46,307 nt of DNA from Bacteroidota bacterium (lineage in GTDB: Bacteria; Bacteroidota; Bacteroidia; UBA7662; JAIXUI01). Of the stretch, positions 8,575 to 16,893 are shown piece after piece (position 1 is the first letter of the stretch; the number at the start of each line of letters is the position of its first letter). Made by a program: the position numbers and the translations under genes. The stretch covers positions 1 through 46,307 of the forward strand of contig JAIXUI010000005.1 of NCBI GenBank assembly GCA_027484125.1, in the 5' to 3' direction. The notes beneath the pieces are model-generated. The model was given only the letters and a program-made list of their open reading frames with translations. It made no database searches and was not told where the DNA came from.

Positions 8575-8605
8575 GCCCGACTCTTTCGAGTCGGGCTTTT
8601 TTTTT
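8575..8605 (+). terminator. Rho-independent terminator after fbp
   Basis: Perfect 9-bp stem GCCCGACTC / GAGTCGGGC with a TTTC loop, followed by nine T. It lies 20 bp past the fbp stop codon. Confidence 0.92.
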
Positions 8606-8765
8606 GAGCTACAGTACAAATTTTTTCAGGCAAAATCACTTAGTGTTTTGCGGAATTGAAGGTTAACAAGCGATTTCAGGCCGAAATAAAGTACTTGATT
8701 TTAGCTTAACTTCAACAATAAAGGAAGTTATCAAAGATGAAAGACAAATAAAAATAACCTTTCAT

Positions 8766-8841
8766 CTAACACCTTCTGTTATTCATTTATATCACTACTT
8801 TTGTTATGAAGATTCTATTTGCAGACAAGAAATTGGAGAAG
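8766..8841 (+). repeat. 76-bp promoter/5'-gene direct repeat, copy 1
   Basis: Identical over 76 bp to 10227-10302. It contains the promoter region, the TACTTTTG box and the first 36 nt of the toxin gene. Identity stops abruptly inside the toxin gene. Confidence 0.9.
8796..8803 (+). promoter_or_regulatory. -7 box TACTTTTG of the first toxin-antitoxin pair
   Basis: TACTTTTG matches TAnnTTTG and ends only 2 nt before the toxin ATG, so the transcript should be leaderless or start inside the codon. The antitoxin probably autoregulates here, by analogy with HigA systems. Confidence 0.5.
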
Positions 8842-9138
8842 CTGGCGAATGATGACCGGAAATTGATAGCCGAAATGGGTAAGAGAAGAGCCTTATTGCT
8901 TCGAAGGCGACTTACTCAAATGACAGATGCCGCTAATCTGGAAGATTTGAGAAAATTGCCGGGACGTTATCACGAATTGAAAGGAGACAGAAAAGGTCAG
9001 TGGGCTTGTGATTTAGATCAACCATATCGACTTCTTTTCACACCAATTCCACTTCCAATTCCTGCCAATTCACTAGGACAAAAGCTGTTAATCAGAATCA
9101 CACAAGTTGAAATAATCGAGATTACCAATTATCACTAA
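8806..9138 (+). CDS. higB: HigB/RelE-family toxin, copy 1
   Basis: 110 residues of the RelE/HigB 'plasmid maintenance killer' type, an mRNA interferase acting on translating ribosomes. Family marks are MKILFADKKLEKL at the start, GRYHELKGDRKGQWACDLDQPYR with the conserved basic patch, and the C-terminal IIEITNYH. The antitoxin gene starts 6 bp downstream, giving the toxin-first order of HigBA modules. It is only about 61% identical (67 of 110 by hand count) to the second toxin, although promoter and 5' end are identical at the DNA level. Toxicity is inferred from family only. Confidence 0.85.
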   Translation: MKILFADKKLEKLANDDRKLIAEMGKRRALLLRRRLTQMTDAANLEDLRKLPGRYHELKGDRKGQWACDLDQPYRLLFTPIPLPIPANSLGQKLLIRITQVEIIEITNYH

Positions 9139-9144
9139 AGAACC

Positions 9145-10080
9145 ATGACCATCACCCTACAAGAAGGCTACAACCCTCAAACCAGACCGCACCCCGGCGA
9201 AACTTTAGCGGAGAAGTTAGAAGAGATGGGCATGGGGCCCAAGGAGTTTGCGCTACGTACCGGAAAGCCAGAGAAAACCATTCTCGCAGTTTTAGGTGGA
9301 AAAAGCGGTATCACCGCCGATATGGCCATTCAGTTTGAACAGGCGACTCAAATTCCGGCGCATTTCTGGATGAACCATCAACGGAGTTACGACGAGTTTA
9401 AAGCCCGTGAAAAACGCCATGCGGTGATAAAAGCCGCTATTCCATGGATGAAATGCTTCCCTTATGAGGAGATGGTTGGACTGGGTTGGCTTCCTCAGGC
9501 TACCAATCAAAAGGATAAAACCCATGAGTTGTTGCGATTCTTCGGCATTGCAGACCATCGCGCTTGGGAAAACTACTACCTACGCCAAAAGTTGAAGGTG
9601 ACTTTTGGCCTATCGTTAAAGGGAACTGAGTACCCTCACGCACTTTCTGCCTGGTTGCGGCTGGCAGAAGTACAAGCACAAACTATATTCAGTTCTACCT
9701 TCAGCCTAAGAAAGTTCAAGGCTGATCTTAAACAGCTATCACTCGGTGAAATTTCTACCATAGACGCATTGAGAGAAACCATCTCCAACTTTTGCGCCCA
9801 ACAATCGGCAGTAGTTTTATTCACTCCTCCCCCATCGAAGCTGACAATTACCGGCGCCGTTCGTTGGCATAAAAAAACTCCGGTATTTCAGCTTTCATCA
9901 CAAATAACCGATGTAATTGAATTAACCAAAACTTTTTACCACCTCGTCGGACATGTGGTGTTGCATGGAAAGAAAGATGTTTTTCTGGAAGGAGTTGAAT
10001 ACGTTGGTCGTTCAGCAGAAAAAGAAGCGGAAGCAGAAGCGTTTGCTGAAAAGGCTATTAGAAGAATAGCCAGCTCTTAA
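9145..10080 (+). CDS. higA: HigA-family antitoxin with degenerate ImmA/IrrE-like C-terminal domain, copy 1
   Basis: 311 residues. Residues about 16-88 form a HigA-type helix-turn-helix domain (HPGETLAEKLEEMG, KPEKTILAVLGGKS, IPAHFWMNHQRSY) that should bind toxin and operator. The long C-terminal part resembles the ImmA/IrrE peptidase domain often fused to HigA, but the zinc motif reads HLVGH (residues 266-270) instead of HExxH: the catalytic Glu is missing, so peptidase activity is unlikely. Residues 297-304 repeat EA. About 95% identical to the second antitoxin from HPGET to the end, while the first 15 residues differ completely. Confidence 0.85.
   Translation: MTITLQEGYNPQTRPHPGETLAEKLEEMGMGPKEFALRTGKPEKTILAVLGGKSGITADMAIQFEQATQIPAHFWMNHQRSYDEFKAREKRHAVIKAAIPWMKCFPYEEMVGLGWLPQATNQKDKTHELLRFFGIADHRAWENYYLRQKLKVTFGLSLKGTEYPHALSAWLRLAEVQAQTIFSSTFSLRKFKADLKQLSLGEISTIDALRETISNFCAQQSAVVLFTPPPSKLTITGAVRWHKKTPVFQLSSQITDVIELTKTFYHLVGHVVLHGKKDVFLEGVEYVGRSAEKEAEAEAFAEKAIRRIASS
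9190..10054 (+). repeat. 865-bp direct repeat (antitoxin body), copy 1
   Basis: Nearly identical to 10693-11557, at a constant offset of 1503 bp with no indel seen. It begins at CACCCCGG and ends at GAAAAGG close to the 3' end of the antitoxin gene. The toxin genes upstream are much less alike, so the duplicated unit is a mosaic. Confidence 0.9.
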
Positions 10081-10226
10081 CACTTTTTGTGTAGAGCGCA
10101 ATCCTCTTATTGAAGTGCAGAATGGGACAAGAGAAGGTTTTAATAAAAGATTGTTAGGTTGAAATTGGTATTTACCTTGAATCAAAGTACAGGGAAAAGG
10201 ACAAACCCTTTTTTTATTATTTTCAA

Positions 10227-10302
10227 CTAACACCTTCTGTTATTCATTTATATCACTACTTTTGTTATGAAGATTCTATTTGCAGACAAGAAATTGGAGA
10301 AG
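10227..10302 (+). repeat. 76-bp promoter/5'-gene direct repeat, copy 2
   Basis: Identical to 8766-8841 (offset 1461 bp). It marks the left edge of the second toxin-antitoxin unit. Confidence 0.9.
10257..10264 (+). promoter_or_regulatory. -7 box TACTTTTG of the second toxin-antitoxin pair
   Basis: Same box and same 2-nt distance to ATG as in the first pair. Because the whole 76 bp is identical, the two pairs should respond to the same regulator. Confidence 0.5.
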
Positions 10303-10599
10303 TTATTGGGGGATTTTCGCAAGTGCAGCCAAGTTATGGGAGAGAAACGAGCTAAGTTGCTGGTAGTCCGGCTCAATGCCTTGAGAGATGCAAGAAGTTT
10401 GGAAGATGTTCGATGTTTCCCCGGTAGGTTTCATGAACTTGTTGCCAATCGGAAGGGACAGTGGAGCTGTGATTTAGATCACCCATATCGCCTAATTTTT
10501 GAACCTTTAGAAAATCCCATTCCAAAAAACGCGCATGGGCAATTTGAATGGATTAGGATTAAAGGAGTAAGCATTTTAGAAATTACAGACTACCACTAA
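10267..10599 (+). CDS. higB: HigB/RelE-family toxin, copy 2
   Basis: 110 residues, the same length as copy 1 and the same framework (MKILFADKKLEKL, PGRFHELVANRKGQWSCDLDHPYR, ILEITDYH). Changes cluster in residues 14-50 and 80-100. The conserved basic and aromatic positions near the C-terminal half are kept, so it looks functional rather than decayed. Its antitoxin gene starts 54 bp downstream instead of 6 bp, which may weaken translational coupling. Divergence from copy 1 against near-identical antitoxins suggests either antitoxin gene conversion or toxin replacement. Confidence 0.84.
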   Translation: MKILFADKKLEKLLGDFRKCSQVMGEKRAKLLVVRLNALRDARSLEDVRCFPGRFHELVANRKGQWSCDLDHPYRLIFEPLENPIPKNAHGQFEWIRIKGVSILEITDYH

Positions 10600-10653
10600 T
10601 TCGGAAGTATAAACTCCCAACTTGATTAAAACTACGTGTAAATAATTTTAGAA

Positions 10654-11571
10654 ATGACCATTACCAATCAATACACCCCTGCCATTTGCTTTCACCCCGG
10701 CGAAACTTTAGCAGAGAAGTTGGAAGAGATGGGCATGGGGCCCAAGGAGTTTGCGCTGCGTACCGGAAAACCGGAGAAAACCATTCTCGCAGTTCTGGGA
10801 GGAAAAAGCAGCATCACTGCCGATATGGCCATTCAATTTGAACAGGCGACTCAAATTCCGGCGCATTTCTGGATGAATCATCAACGGAGTTACGACGAGT
10901 TTAAAGCCCGTGAAAAACACCAAGCGGTGATTAAAGCCGCTATTCCATGGATGAAATGCTTCCCTTATGAGGAGATGGTTGGGCTAGGTTGGCTTCCTCA
11001 GGCTACCAATCAAAAGGATAAAACCCATGAGTTGTTGCGATTCTTCGGCATTGCAGACCATCGCGCTTGGGAAAACTACTACCTCCGCCAAAAGCTGAAG
11101 GTGACTTTTGGCCTATCGTTAAAGGGAATTGAGCATCCTCACGCACTTTCTGCCTGGTTGCGGCTGGCAGAAGTGCAAGCACAAACCATCTTCACCTCCA
11201 CCTTCAGCCTAAGAAAGTTCAAGGCTGATCTTAAACAGCTAGCACTCGGTGAAATTTCTACCATAGAGGCATTGAGAGAAGCCATCTCCAACTTTTGCGC
11301 CCAACAATCGGCAGTAGTTTTATTCACTCCTCCCCTATCGAAGCTGACAATTACCGGCGCCGTTCGTTGGCATAAAAAAACTCCGGTATTTCAGCTTTCA
11401 GTACAAATAACCGATGTAATTGAATTAACCAAAACCTTTTACCACCTCGTCGGACATGTGGTGTTGCATGGAAAGAAAGATGTTTTTCTGGAAGGAGTTG
11501 AATACGTTGGTCGTCCAGCAGAAAAAGAAGCGGAAGCCGAAGCGTTTGCTGAAAAGGAAATAAAGCGTTGA
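10654..11571 (+). CDS. higA: HigA-family antitoxin with degenerate ImmA/IrrE-like C-terminal domain, copy 2
   Basis: 305 residues, a near copy of the antitoxin at 9145. Only about a dozen residues differ after HPGET, for example GGKSS for GGKSG, QLALG for QLSLG and GRPA for GRSA. The N-terminus (MTITNQYTPAICF) and the last residues differ. The zinc-site segment is again HLVGH, so loss of the Glu predates the duplication or was homogenised with it. DNA-binding domain is intact. Cross-neutralisation of both toxins is plausible but unproven. Confidence 0.84.
   Translation: MTITNQYTPAICFHPGETLAEKLEEMGMGPKEFALRTGKPEKTILAVLGGKSSITADMAIQFEQATQIPAHFWMNHQRSYDEFKAREKHQAVIKAAIPWMKCFPYEEMVGLGWLPQATNQKDKTHELLRFFGIADHRAWENYYLRQKLKVTFGLSLKGIEHPHALSAWLRLAEVQAQTIFTSTFSLRKFKADLKQLALGEISTIEALREAISNFCAQQSAVVLFTPPLSKLTITGAVRWHKKTPVFQLSVQITDVIELTKTFYHLVGHVVLHGKKDVFLEGVEYVGRPAEKEAEAEAFAEKEIKR
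10693..11557 (+). repeat. 865-bp direct repeat (antitoxin body), copy 2
   Basis: Partner of 9190-10054. With the 76-bp repeats it shows that the second toxin-antitoxin unit arose by tandem duplication, with later divergence confined mainly to the toxin gene and the toxin-antitoxin junction. Confidence 0.9.
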
Positions 11572-11694
11572 AATGTATGGTAAAACAATATTGGCTTTCA
11601 CTATTTTTTCTTGAGCACTTTAAACAGATAACTAAAACAAATGGATAAATGGAAATTAAAGAAGGACTTCTAAATGAAAATTATCCATTTACAT

Positions 11695-12732
11695 TCATTG
11701 ATGGTATTGCAATTTTAATTTAAATCTATGGATAAATCTTCCTTTTCCGTTGGATACTACAACTAATTGAGGAACACCATAAATAAAGTTGGTCGCTATC
11801 ATTTCATAGAAAATCGATCTTTTTTCTTCTCCTGCTGGCCATTGATGGTACCAACTTGTTTGCTTCCCTGACTTAATCTGCTCGGTAAAATAAGCTTCAT
11901 CCATGGTTTGATATACCCGATAAGCTTGGATCGTTCTTCCAGTATCTACATATTCAATGGACTTTGTACGATTAGGGAAACTTGCCATTTTTTCAGCAAC
12001 AGTAGTGACTTGAAAACTTTTTATCTCAACAATTCTTTGATATGAGTCCAGTGATACTTGATCAGGTTGTGGTTGATACAATTCAAAATCTGAAACATCA
12101 GGAAACAAAGAGATTTTGGCAGCATTCGGTTGGCCTACACTAGTAAACGATTGTGGAGTAACTAAAGTATCAGGAATCGATCGTTTAGGTGCCTCAACAG
12201 ATTCCCATTCTTTTTCTGAAATGCGCTTTTGATTGGCAATCTTCCACTCCAAATGACGGGTTAAAGTATCATTTACACGAATCAAGGCATGAACTTCTTC
12301 TTGAATCATTGTCTTGTATGCACCATTAGCCTGCTGAAGACCAACCCAGGTATAAGTAGCGAGTTGCGTATCCCCACGAAGTTCCGTTTTCCAAACATGG
12401 CGTCGGATTGAGTCAACCCAATGGATGATCTCAGTATAGGTTCTTTTTCCATTAGGTGCAAATTGATAATGCATCACTGTTCTTGGATTGGAAATTCGGC
12501 CTAAGTCCTCATATTCTTCCTCTACTATGCAAGCACTAATTCGGTGATTCACAGCGAATAAGGAGTCAATCCCAAGAAAATACTCACAACAAACATCTGG
12601 AAAATCTACTTTATCGCATTTTAATAGCGATTGTGCTGGCAAATGAGCTGGAAAAAACCAAGCGATTCCCCAAATAGTTCTAAGAAGCAATTTCCATAGC
12701 AATGAGCCATAATTTCCAACATTAACACTCAT
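11695..12732 (-). CDS. Unknown, probably exported protein (345 aa)
   Basis: I do not recognise the family. The frame is open to 12945, but the first 71 codons overlap the TIGR02757 gene, so I start at the ATG at 12732, which overlaps that gene's TGA in the classic ATGA arrangement. The N-terminus holds a hydrophobic stretch (LLWKLLLRTIWGIAWFF) then PAQS, possibly a signal peptide. The mature part is hydrophilic, with two cysteines in the segment VCCEYFLG and aromatic-rich beta-like segments such as QATYTWVGL-type strands and a C-terminal RFIHRFKLKLQY. Its position implies translational coupling to TIGR02757. It could be a surface or periplasmic protein; function unknown. Confidence 0.7.
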   Translation of the reverse strand: MSVNVGNYGSLLWKLLLRTIWGIAWFFPAHLPAQSLLKCDKVDFPDVCCEYFLGIDSLFAVNHRISACIVEEEYEDLGRISNPRTVMHYQFAPNGKRTYTEIIHWVDSIRRHVWKTELRGDTQLATYTWVGLQQANGAYKTMIQEEVHALIRVNDTLTRHLEWKIANQKRISEKEWESVEAPKRSIPDTLVTPQSFTSVGQPNAAKISLFPDVSDFELYQPQPDQVSLDSYQRIVEIKSFQVTTVAEKMASFPNRTKSIEYVDTGRTIQAYRVYQTMDEAYFTEQIKSGKQTSWYHQWPAGEEKRSIFYEMIATNFIYGVPQLVVVSNGKGRFIHRFKLKLQYHQ

Positions 12733-13517
12733 AAGACTTGTTGCAATTTCAATAACGACATCCCATAGAGTGCAAAATCCAATCGAGCGGGATCTTCCGG
12801 GCAAATGGTACGCGCCCATTCGGTAAGCTGAACTACCGACTTCCAATCGTCTTGTGGGCGAGTAATTAAGCCATAACTCCTTGCCGTGCGACCAACATGC
12901 AAATCGAGTGGCAGATAAAGTTGAGCGGGCGAAACAGTTTTCCAAATACCGAAGTCAACTCCTCGATGGGCGGAACGCACCATCCAGCGGAGGAACATAT
13001 TCAGCCGTTTACATGCAGAACCACGTGCAGGTGTCGCTATATGTTTCTTGGTTCTAGTTGGTGACCATTCCGGCTCGAAAATTTTATCGTGAAAACGAGC
13101 CAGCGAATCAGGCACCAGCTCAAAATTGGAAGTATTCGTGATGGGAAACATCGCTTTTTCCAAGCTTCCAGATGAGTTTACCAAAGATTGAAGCCTATTA
13201 AGTAAGAACAGCAAATCGGTGCTGTTGAAAGTGCGGTGAACGAAGTGAATGAATACCCTCAAGTCTGATTCTTGATGCAAGCGAATAAACTGATCCGGCG
13301 CAAAATCCATGGCTTCCATCAACGACCAGGCATTGCGAATAATCACCGGCCGCTGCCCCCAGGCCAATAAGGCAGCGAAGAATCCCGCCATGGCTTGGTC
13401 TTCCGGTTTAGAAAATCGATGAGGGATAGAGATAGGATCGTCATCGCGGAACTGCTGACGCTCTACCCTGTCGGCCATAGCTAACCAGAAATCTGCATCC
13501 ACTTCGGGGTACTTCAC
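12729..13517 (-). CDS. TIGR02757 (DUF2400) family protein
   Basis: A conserved Bacteroidota/Spirochaetes family of unknown function. Marks include DDDPISIPHRFSKPEDQAM, GFFAALLAWGQRPVIIRNAW, the central KRLNMFLRWMVR and the segment LYLPLDLHVGRTARSYGL. The pattern of the C-terminal half (LDLHVGR, then a Trp-rich helix and CPEDPARLDFALYG) recalls HhH-GPD DNA glycosylase relatives, but this is only a similarity by eye. No ATG fits the family N-terminus. A TTG at 13547 gives 272 residues; I prefer GTG at 13517 (262 residues), because CAACTTTG ends 4 nt before it. Divergent from the DUF2911 gene. Confidence 0.88.
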   Translation of the reverse strand: MKYPEVDADFWLAMADRVERQQFRDDDPISIPHRFSKPEDQAMAGFFAALLAWGQRPVIIRNAWSLMEAMDFAPDQFIRLHQESDLRVFIHFVHRTFNSTDLLFLLNRLQSLVNSSGSLEKAMFPITNTSNFELVPDSLARFHDKIFEPEWSPTRTKKHIATPARGSACKRLNMFLRWMVRSAHRGVDFGIWKTVSPAQLYLPLDLHVGRTARSYGLITRPQDDWKSVVQLTEWARTICPEDPARLDFALYGMSLLKLQQVL

Positions 13518-13521
13518 TCCC

Positions 13522-13529
13522 CAAAGTTG
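13522..13529 (-). promoter_or_regulatory. Probable -7 box CAACTTTG for TIGR02757
   Basis: One mismatch to TAnnTTTG. It ends 4 nt before the proposed GTG start, the same spacing as for the PhoD-like, yggS and DUF4296 genes, and therefore supports that start. Confidence 0.3.
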
Positions 13530-13531
13530 CG

Positions 13532-13539
13532 TTAATTTG
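13532..13539 (+). promoter_or_regulatory. Probable -7 box TTAATTTG for DUF2911 gene
   Basis: One mismatch to TAnnTTTG, 14 nt before the ATG at 13554. The two divergent genes would share about 36 bp of regulatory DNA. Confidence 0.3.
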
Positions 13540-13553
13540 CAACACAATAAAGT

Positions 13554-14099
13554 ATGATGAAAAAAGCGCTTTCGTTTGTTTTAATTCTCACAGGGCTCAT
13601 GCTCGGTTTTCAGCAAGATCTTTCGGCACAAGCCCCGCCAAAGCCTCGTAAGAGTCCACTGGCCATTGCAGCCTTCAAAGCCCAGAAAACTTACATCAAA
13701 GTGGTTTACAGCCAACCATTTAAGAATGACCGCGAAATTTTCGGCGGATTAGTACCGTACAACAAAGTATGGCGTACCGGCGCCAATGAGGCCACAGAAA
13801 TCACTGTAACTCAGAAAATCAAAGTAGCCGGAAAAGTGTTACAGCCTGGCACTTACACCATTTTCAGCATTCCGGGTAAAGAAAAATGGAGCGTGATTTT
13901 CAATTCGGTAGTTGGACTTTGGGGAGATTACGAGTATAAACCCGAGTGTGATGTGCTGAAAGTTGAAGTTCCTGCAAACGCTGTTGATACCCCATGGGAA
14001 GCCTTCACAATCAAATTTGAGAACAACGGCAACATGGCCAATATGACCTTGGTTTGGGACAAAACCGCGGTTATTGTGCCGATAGAGATTTTGAAATAA
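13554..14099 (+). CDS. DUF2911-domain exported protein
   Basis: 181 residues. A signal peptide (MMKKALSFVLILTGLMLGF, cleavage near SAQA) is followed by one DUF2911 domain: KVVYSQPFKNDREIFGG, VPYNKVWRTGANEATEI, LQPGTYTIFSIPG, WSVIFNS and the C-terminal TLVWDKTAVIVPI. The family is common in Bacteroidota; the members are exported beta-rich proteins of unknown function. Two adjacent ATGs at 13554 and 13557 are both possible. It is monocistronic, ended by a good terminator. Confidence 0.92.
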   Translation: MMKKALSFVLILTGLMLGFQQDLSAQAPPKPRKSPLAIAAFKAQKTYIKVVYSQPFKNDREIFGGLVPYNKVWRTGANEATEITVTQKIKVAGKVLQPGTYTIFSIPGKEKWSVIFNSVVGLWGDYEYKPECDVLKVEVPANAVDTPWEAFTIKFENNGNMANMTLVWDKTAVIVPIEILK

Positions 14100-14121
14100 C
14101 CGGAAGATAGTTTTTCAACTT

Positions 14122-14158
14122 AAATCCCTGCACCTCCCAAGATGCAGGGATTTTTTTT
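14122..14158 (+). terminator. Rho-independent terminator after DUF2911 gene
   Basis: AAATCCCTGCA and TGCAGGGATTT form an 11-bp stem around a 10-nt loop, ending in a run of eight T. Confidence 0.88.
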
Positions 14159-14826
14159 GCCTCTAATAGGTCCTTATAGTAAGTAAAACAGCAAACCAAA
14201 TTCGTAGAAATCTTAATAAACTCTCTAAAAGGTATCAGAACGGGTCATAGTTTCATAAAGCGCAATTCGTGCCTACTGTTAACTTTTCAAGGAATCAAGC
14301 AATTCATTTCGCAAATTGATCTTTCAATGAATAATTCCAAAAGGACCAAATCGCGGCAACTAAAGTCTTTTATTCGAATTAAATCATAATAATAGAACAC
14401 CACGCAAATAATAGCATAGATTAATTGGCTATTCATCTCTTTTAGTCTTTAACGTAATTGCATCTGCCATTCACCTATTAGGAAGACTTCCTGCATGAAT
14501 CAGGATGCCTTAAACTATTGACAAAGTTTAGAACGATGAAGGCTTGTTTAACTCATTTAATTAATCATCACAATAATTAATCATCTATTTACCAACAACT
14601 TAATCCGCTTCATTTGGTTGAAAAACCGGTCAAATATCAACGCTCAAGTCCAGATTTGAATCACATTTTAATCCATGAAAACCAATCTGAGTATTTAAAC
14701 TGCCTAACTATTTTGTTAACCATGACGTTGCCTACTCTCAAACTTATTTTAATACGACGAATAAACGTAGAACTATTAATGTTAAATACCTGATAAGCAA
14801 AACTATTGACCACTTAGTTTCATTAG
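14159..14826. other. Long A+T-rich intergenic region upstream of the CHU_C-type gene
   Basis: About 670 bp without a credible coding frame or RNA gene. The only structure I noted is a direct repeat of AATTAATCATC at 14559-14569 and 14575-14585, 16 bp apart. I found no clean TAnnTTTG box close to the next start codon. The length suggests a regulated or decayed region. Confidence 0.5.
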
Positions 14827-14832
14827 TTGATT

Positions 14833-16731
14833 ATGACTTTGCGGGCATTCCTATTTTTCATTATCACAACCTTAATTGCACTCCCCAGCAGCCATGCACA
14901 ACGCCAGAACAACTGGTGGTACTTTAACAATGCAGCGGTGGACTTCAATTCCGGCTCTCCTGTATCGGTAGCCGGCAGTGCCATGACCACCACCGAAGGC
15001 AGTGCTTCTGTAGCAGATCGGCTTACCGGAGATTTGCTGTTCTACACCAACGGCATCAGTATTTGGAATAAAAACAATCAAGTAATGCCGAATGGTAACG
15101 GATTAAGAGGGGGCACCCAACTTCAAACCTCGTCCACCAATGCAGCTTTAATAGTTCCAAGACCTGGTAATCCCACCCAGTACTATGTTTTTACCGCCGA
15201 TGAGCAAGGCAACAGCAACACCCTGCATTATAACCTTGTGGATATGACTTTAAATGGAGGCCTGGGCGATGTAGTAAGCGGACAGAAAAACATCTTGCTG
15301 AACTCTTCCTCCTCGGAAAAGTTAGCCTATGCTCCCCATGCCGACGGAGTCTCTTTTTGGCTTCTTGCCCATGAAATATTTGGCGATGGCTGGCTTGCCT
15401 ACCGCGTTGATGCCAGTGGAGTGAATCCTACCCCGGTAACCTCGAATGCAGGAGTTTCCTTGAGTAATGGCGCAGGTTGTTTGAAATTCAGCCCCAACTT
15501 TAAGAAAATCGCTAATGTATTTGTGATTGGCTCGGTCGATGTCCTCGACTTCAACAACCAAACGGGAGTTGTGAGTAACGGACAAACCTTTCCAGTGCCT
15601 ATCGGAAGCTCCGTTTATGGAGTCGAATTTTCGCCTTCGGGTCGCTATCTCTATGTGAGTAACATCATTGAAGCCATTTATCAATTAGACCTTGCAAACC
15701 CCTCTGCGCCCAGGCAAACGGTTGCTTTAACTGGTGCTGTTGGATTACAACTCGGGCCGGATTGCAAAATTTACGTCGCCAATGGTGGACTGGGAGTGAT
15801 CAATCAACCTGACTCTTCCGCAGCCAATTGCAACTTTCAATCTACGGCTTTAAACTTAGCGAATGGTACCGGCAGTAGCTATGGCCTGCCCATGCAGGTT
15901 TTCTTTCTCGACCAAGTTGCTCCTCCAAAAATTGCTTTTCGCGACAGTTGTGCAGGCAATACTACCCAATTCCGCTTCACAGGCAACGGAGTTTACTCCA
16001 ATTTACGCTGGCATTTTGGAGATCCTGCGTCTGGCTCCAACAACAGCCTTGTAAGTCCACAACCTGCCAATGTGAGCCATGTTTACGCTCTTCCGGGCAA
16101 GTACAGGGTGCAGGTAATCTTCAACAATGAATGCAAAACCGACACGTTGGTTGATACAGTCACCATCATTAACTGCAATTCGGTAGCTCCCGGACCTTGC
16201 ACAGGCAGTATCAGTGCAAGGGATACCTGCGTGGAAAATGGCACCAGGTTTAGCATTATTTCTGACAGCACCATAGTGGGAGTACAATGGACATTTGGGG
16301 ACCCGGGGAGTGGCATCAGAGATACGAGTACGCTGGCCAATCCAACACACTTTTTCAGTCGGACTGGCAGATTTACCATCACCGCTATAGTGGATTTCAC
16401 ATGCGGAAAAGACACCCTGGAAACCACCCTCGACCTCATAAACTGTGCACCCGACACCACGAAATGTCAAATCCTTGTACCTGATGTTTTCACTCCCAAT
16501 GAAGATGGATTGAATGATGCCTTCCGATTGCTTAAAGAAAACTGTTCTTTCCGCAACTTCCGCATCCACTTGTACAATCGTTGGGGTCAGGAAGTTTATC
16601 AAAGCAACGACCCTGATTTTACCTGGAAGGGAGAAAAAGAACAGCAAGGAAGCTTTATCTATCTCATCGAAGCGGAGACCATCCAGGGAGAACGACTTAG
16701 ACAGAAAGGAAATGTGTTGATTTTGAGGTAG
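14833..16731 (+). CDS. T9SS-exported PKD-domain surface protein with gliding-motility (CHU_C) C-terminal domain
   Basis: 632 residues from the ATG at 14833 (a TTG two codons earlier is less likely). A signal peptide (MTLRAFLFFIITTLIALPSS, cleavage after HAQ) precedes a seven-bladed-propeller-like N-terminal half with QNNWWYFNNAAVDF, GDLLFYTNGISIWN and FSPNFKKIANVF, seen in CHU-type surface proteins. Two PKD-like domains follow (WHFGDPASG and VQWTFGDPGSG), each with a Cys pair. The last about 90 residues are the type B sorting domain: VPDVFTPNEDGLNDAF, LYNRWGQEVYQ, GSFIYLIEA. It should cross the outer membrane by T9SS and sit on the surface or be released. No linked T9SS machinery genes are present. 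Confidence 0.92.
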   Translation: MTLRAFLFFIITTLIALPSSHAQRQNNWWYFNNAAVDFNSGSPVSVAGSAMTTTEGSASVADRLTGDLLFYTNGISIWNKNNQVMPNGNGLRGGTQLQTSSTNAALIVPRPGNPTQYYVFTADEQGNSNTLHYNLVDMTLNGGLGDVVSGQKNILLNSSSSEKLAYAPHADGVSFWLLAHEIFGDGWLAYRVDASGVNPTPVTSNAGVSLSNGAGCLKFSPNFKKIANVFVIGSVDVLDFNNQTGVVSNGQTFPVPIGSSVYGVEFSPSGRYLYVSNIIEAIYQLDLANPSAPRQTVALTGAVGLQLGPDCKIYVANGGLGVINQPDSSAANCNFQSTALNLANGTGSSYGLPMQVFFLDQVAPPKIAFRDSCAGNTTQFRFTGNGVYSNLRWHFGDPASGSNNSLVSPQPANVSHVYALPGKYRVQVIFNNECKTDTLVDTVTIINCNSVAPGPCTGSISARDTCVENGTRFSIISDSTIVGVQWTFGDPGSGIRDTSTLANPTHFFSRTGRFTITAIVDFTCGKDTLETTLDLINCAPDTTKCQILVPDVFTPNEDGLNDAFRLLKENCSFRNFRIHLYNRWGQEVYQSNDPDFTWKGEKEQQGSFIYLIEAETIQGERLRQKGNVLILR

Positions 16732-16839
16732 CACTCCATACTTCGCTACAACAAAATCTTCACTCTTTAACGCAGAAAGGAGTGATTGAGCTGAAAGACT
16801 TTGAAAGCTACACGCTTCTACCCTACCAACATACACGCA

Positions 16840-16873
16840 AAAGCCCAAGACAAGTTGCTTGTTCTTGGGCTTT
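16840..16873. terminator. Bidirectional hairpin terminator between convergent genes
   Basis: AAAGCCCAAGA-CAAG, TTG loop, CTTG-TTCTTGGGCTTT form a long stem with one bulge. It lies between the CHU_C-type gene and the sigma factor gene and can serve both. T-runs are only three to four long. Confidence 0.7.
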
Positions 16874-16893
16874 GAATTAATGAGATGAGGTAG

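Noticed and set aside
12733-12945. N-terminal 71 codons of the frame ending at 11695
   Set aside because: They overlap the TIGR02757 coding sequence in another frame; the ATGA overlap gives a natural start at 12732.
16003-16848. 281-codon minus-strand frame opposite the CHU_C-type gene
   Set aside because: It is the antisense shadow of a well-supported gene and shows no motif.
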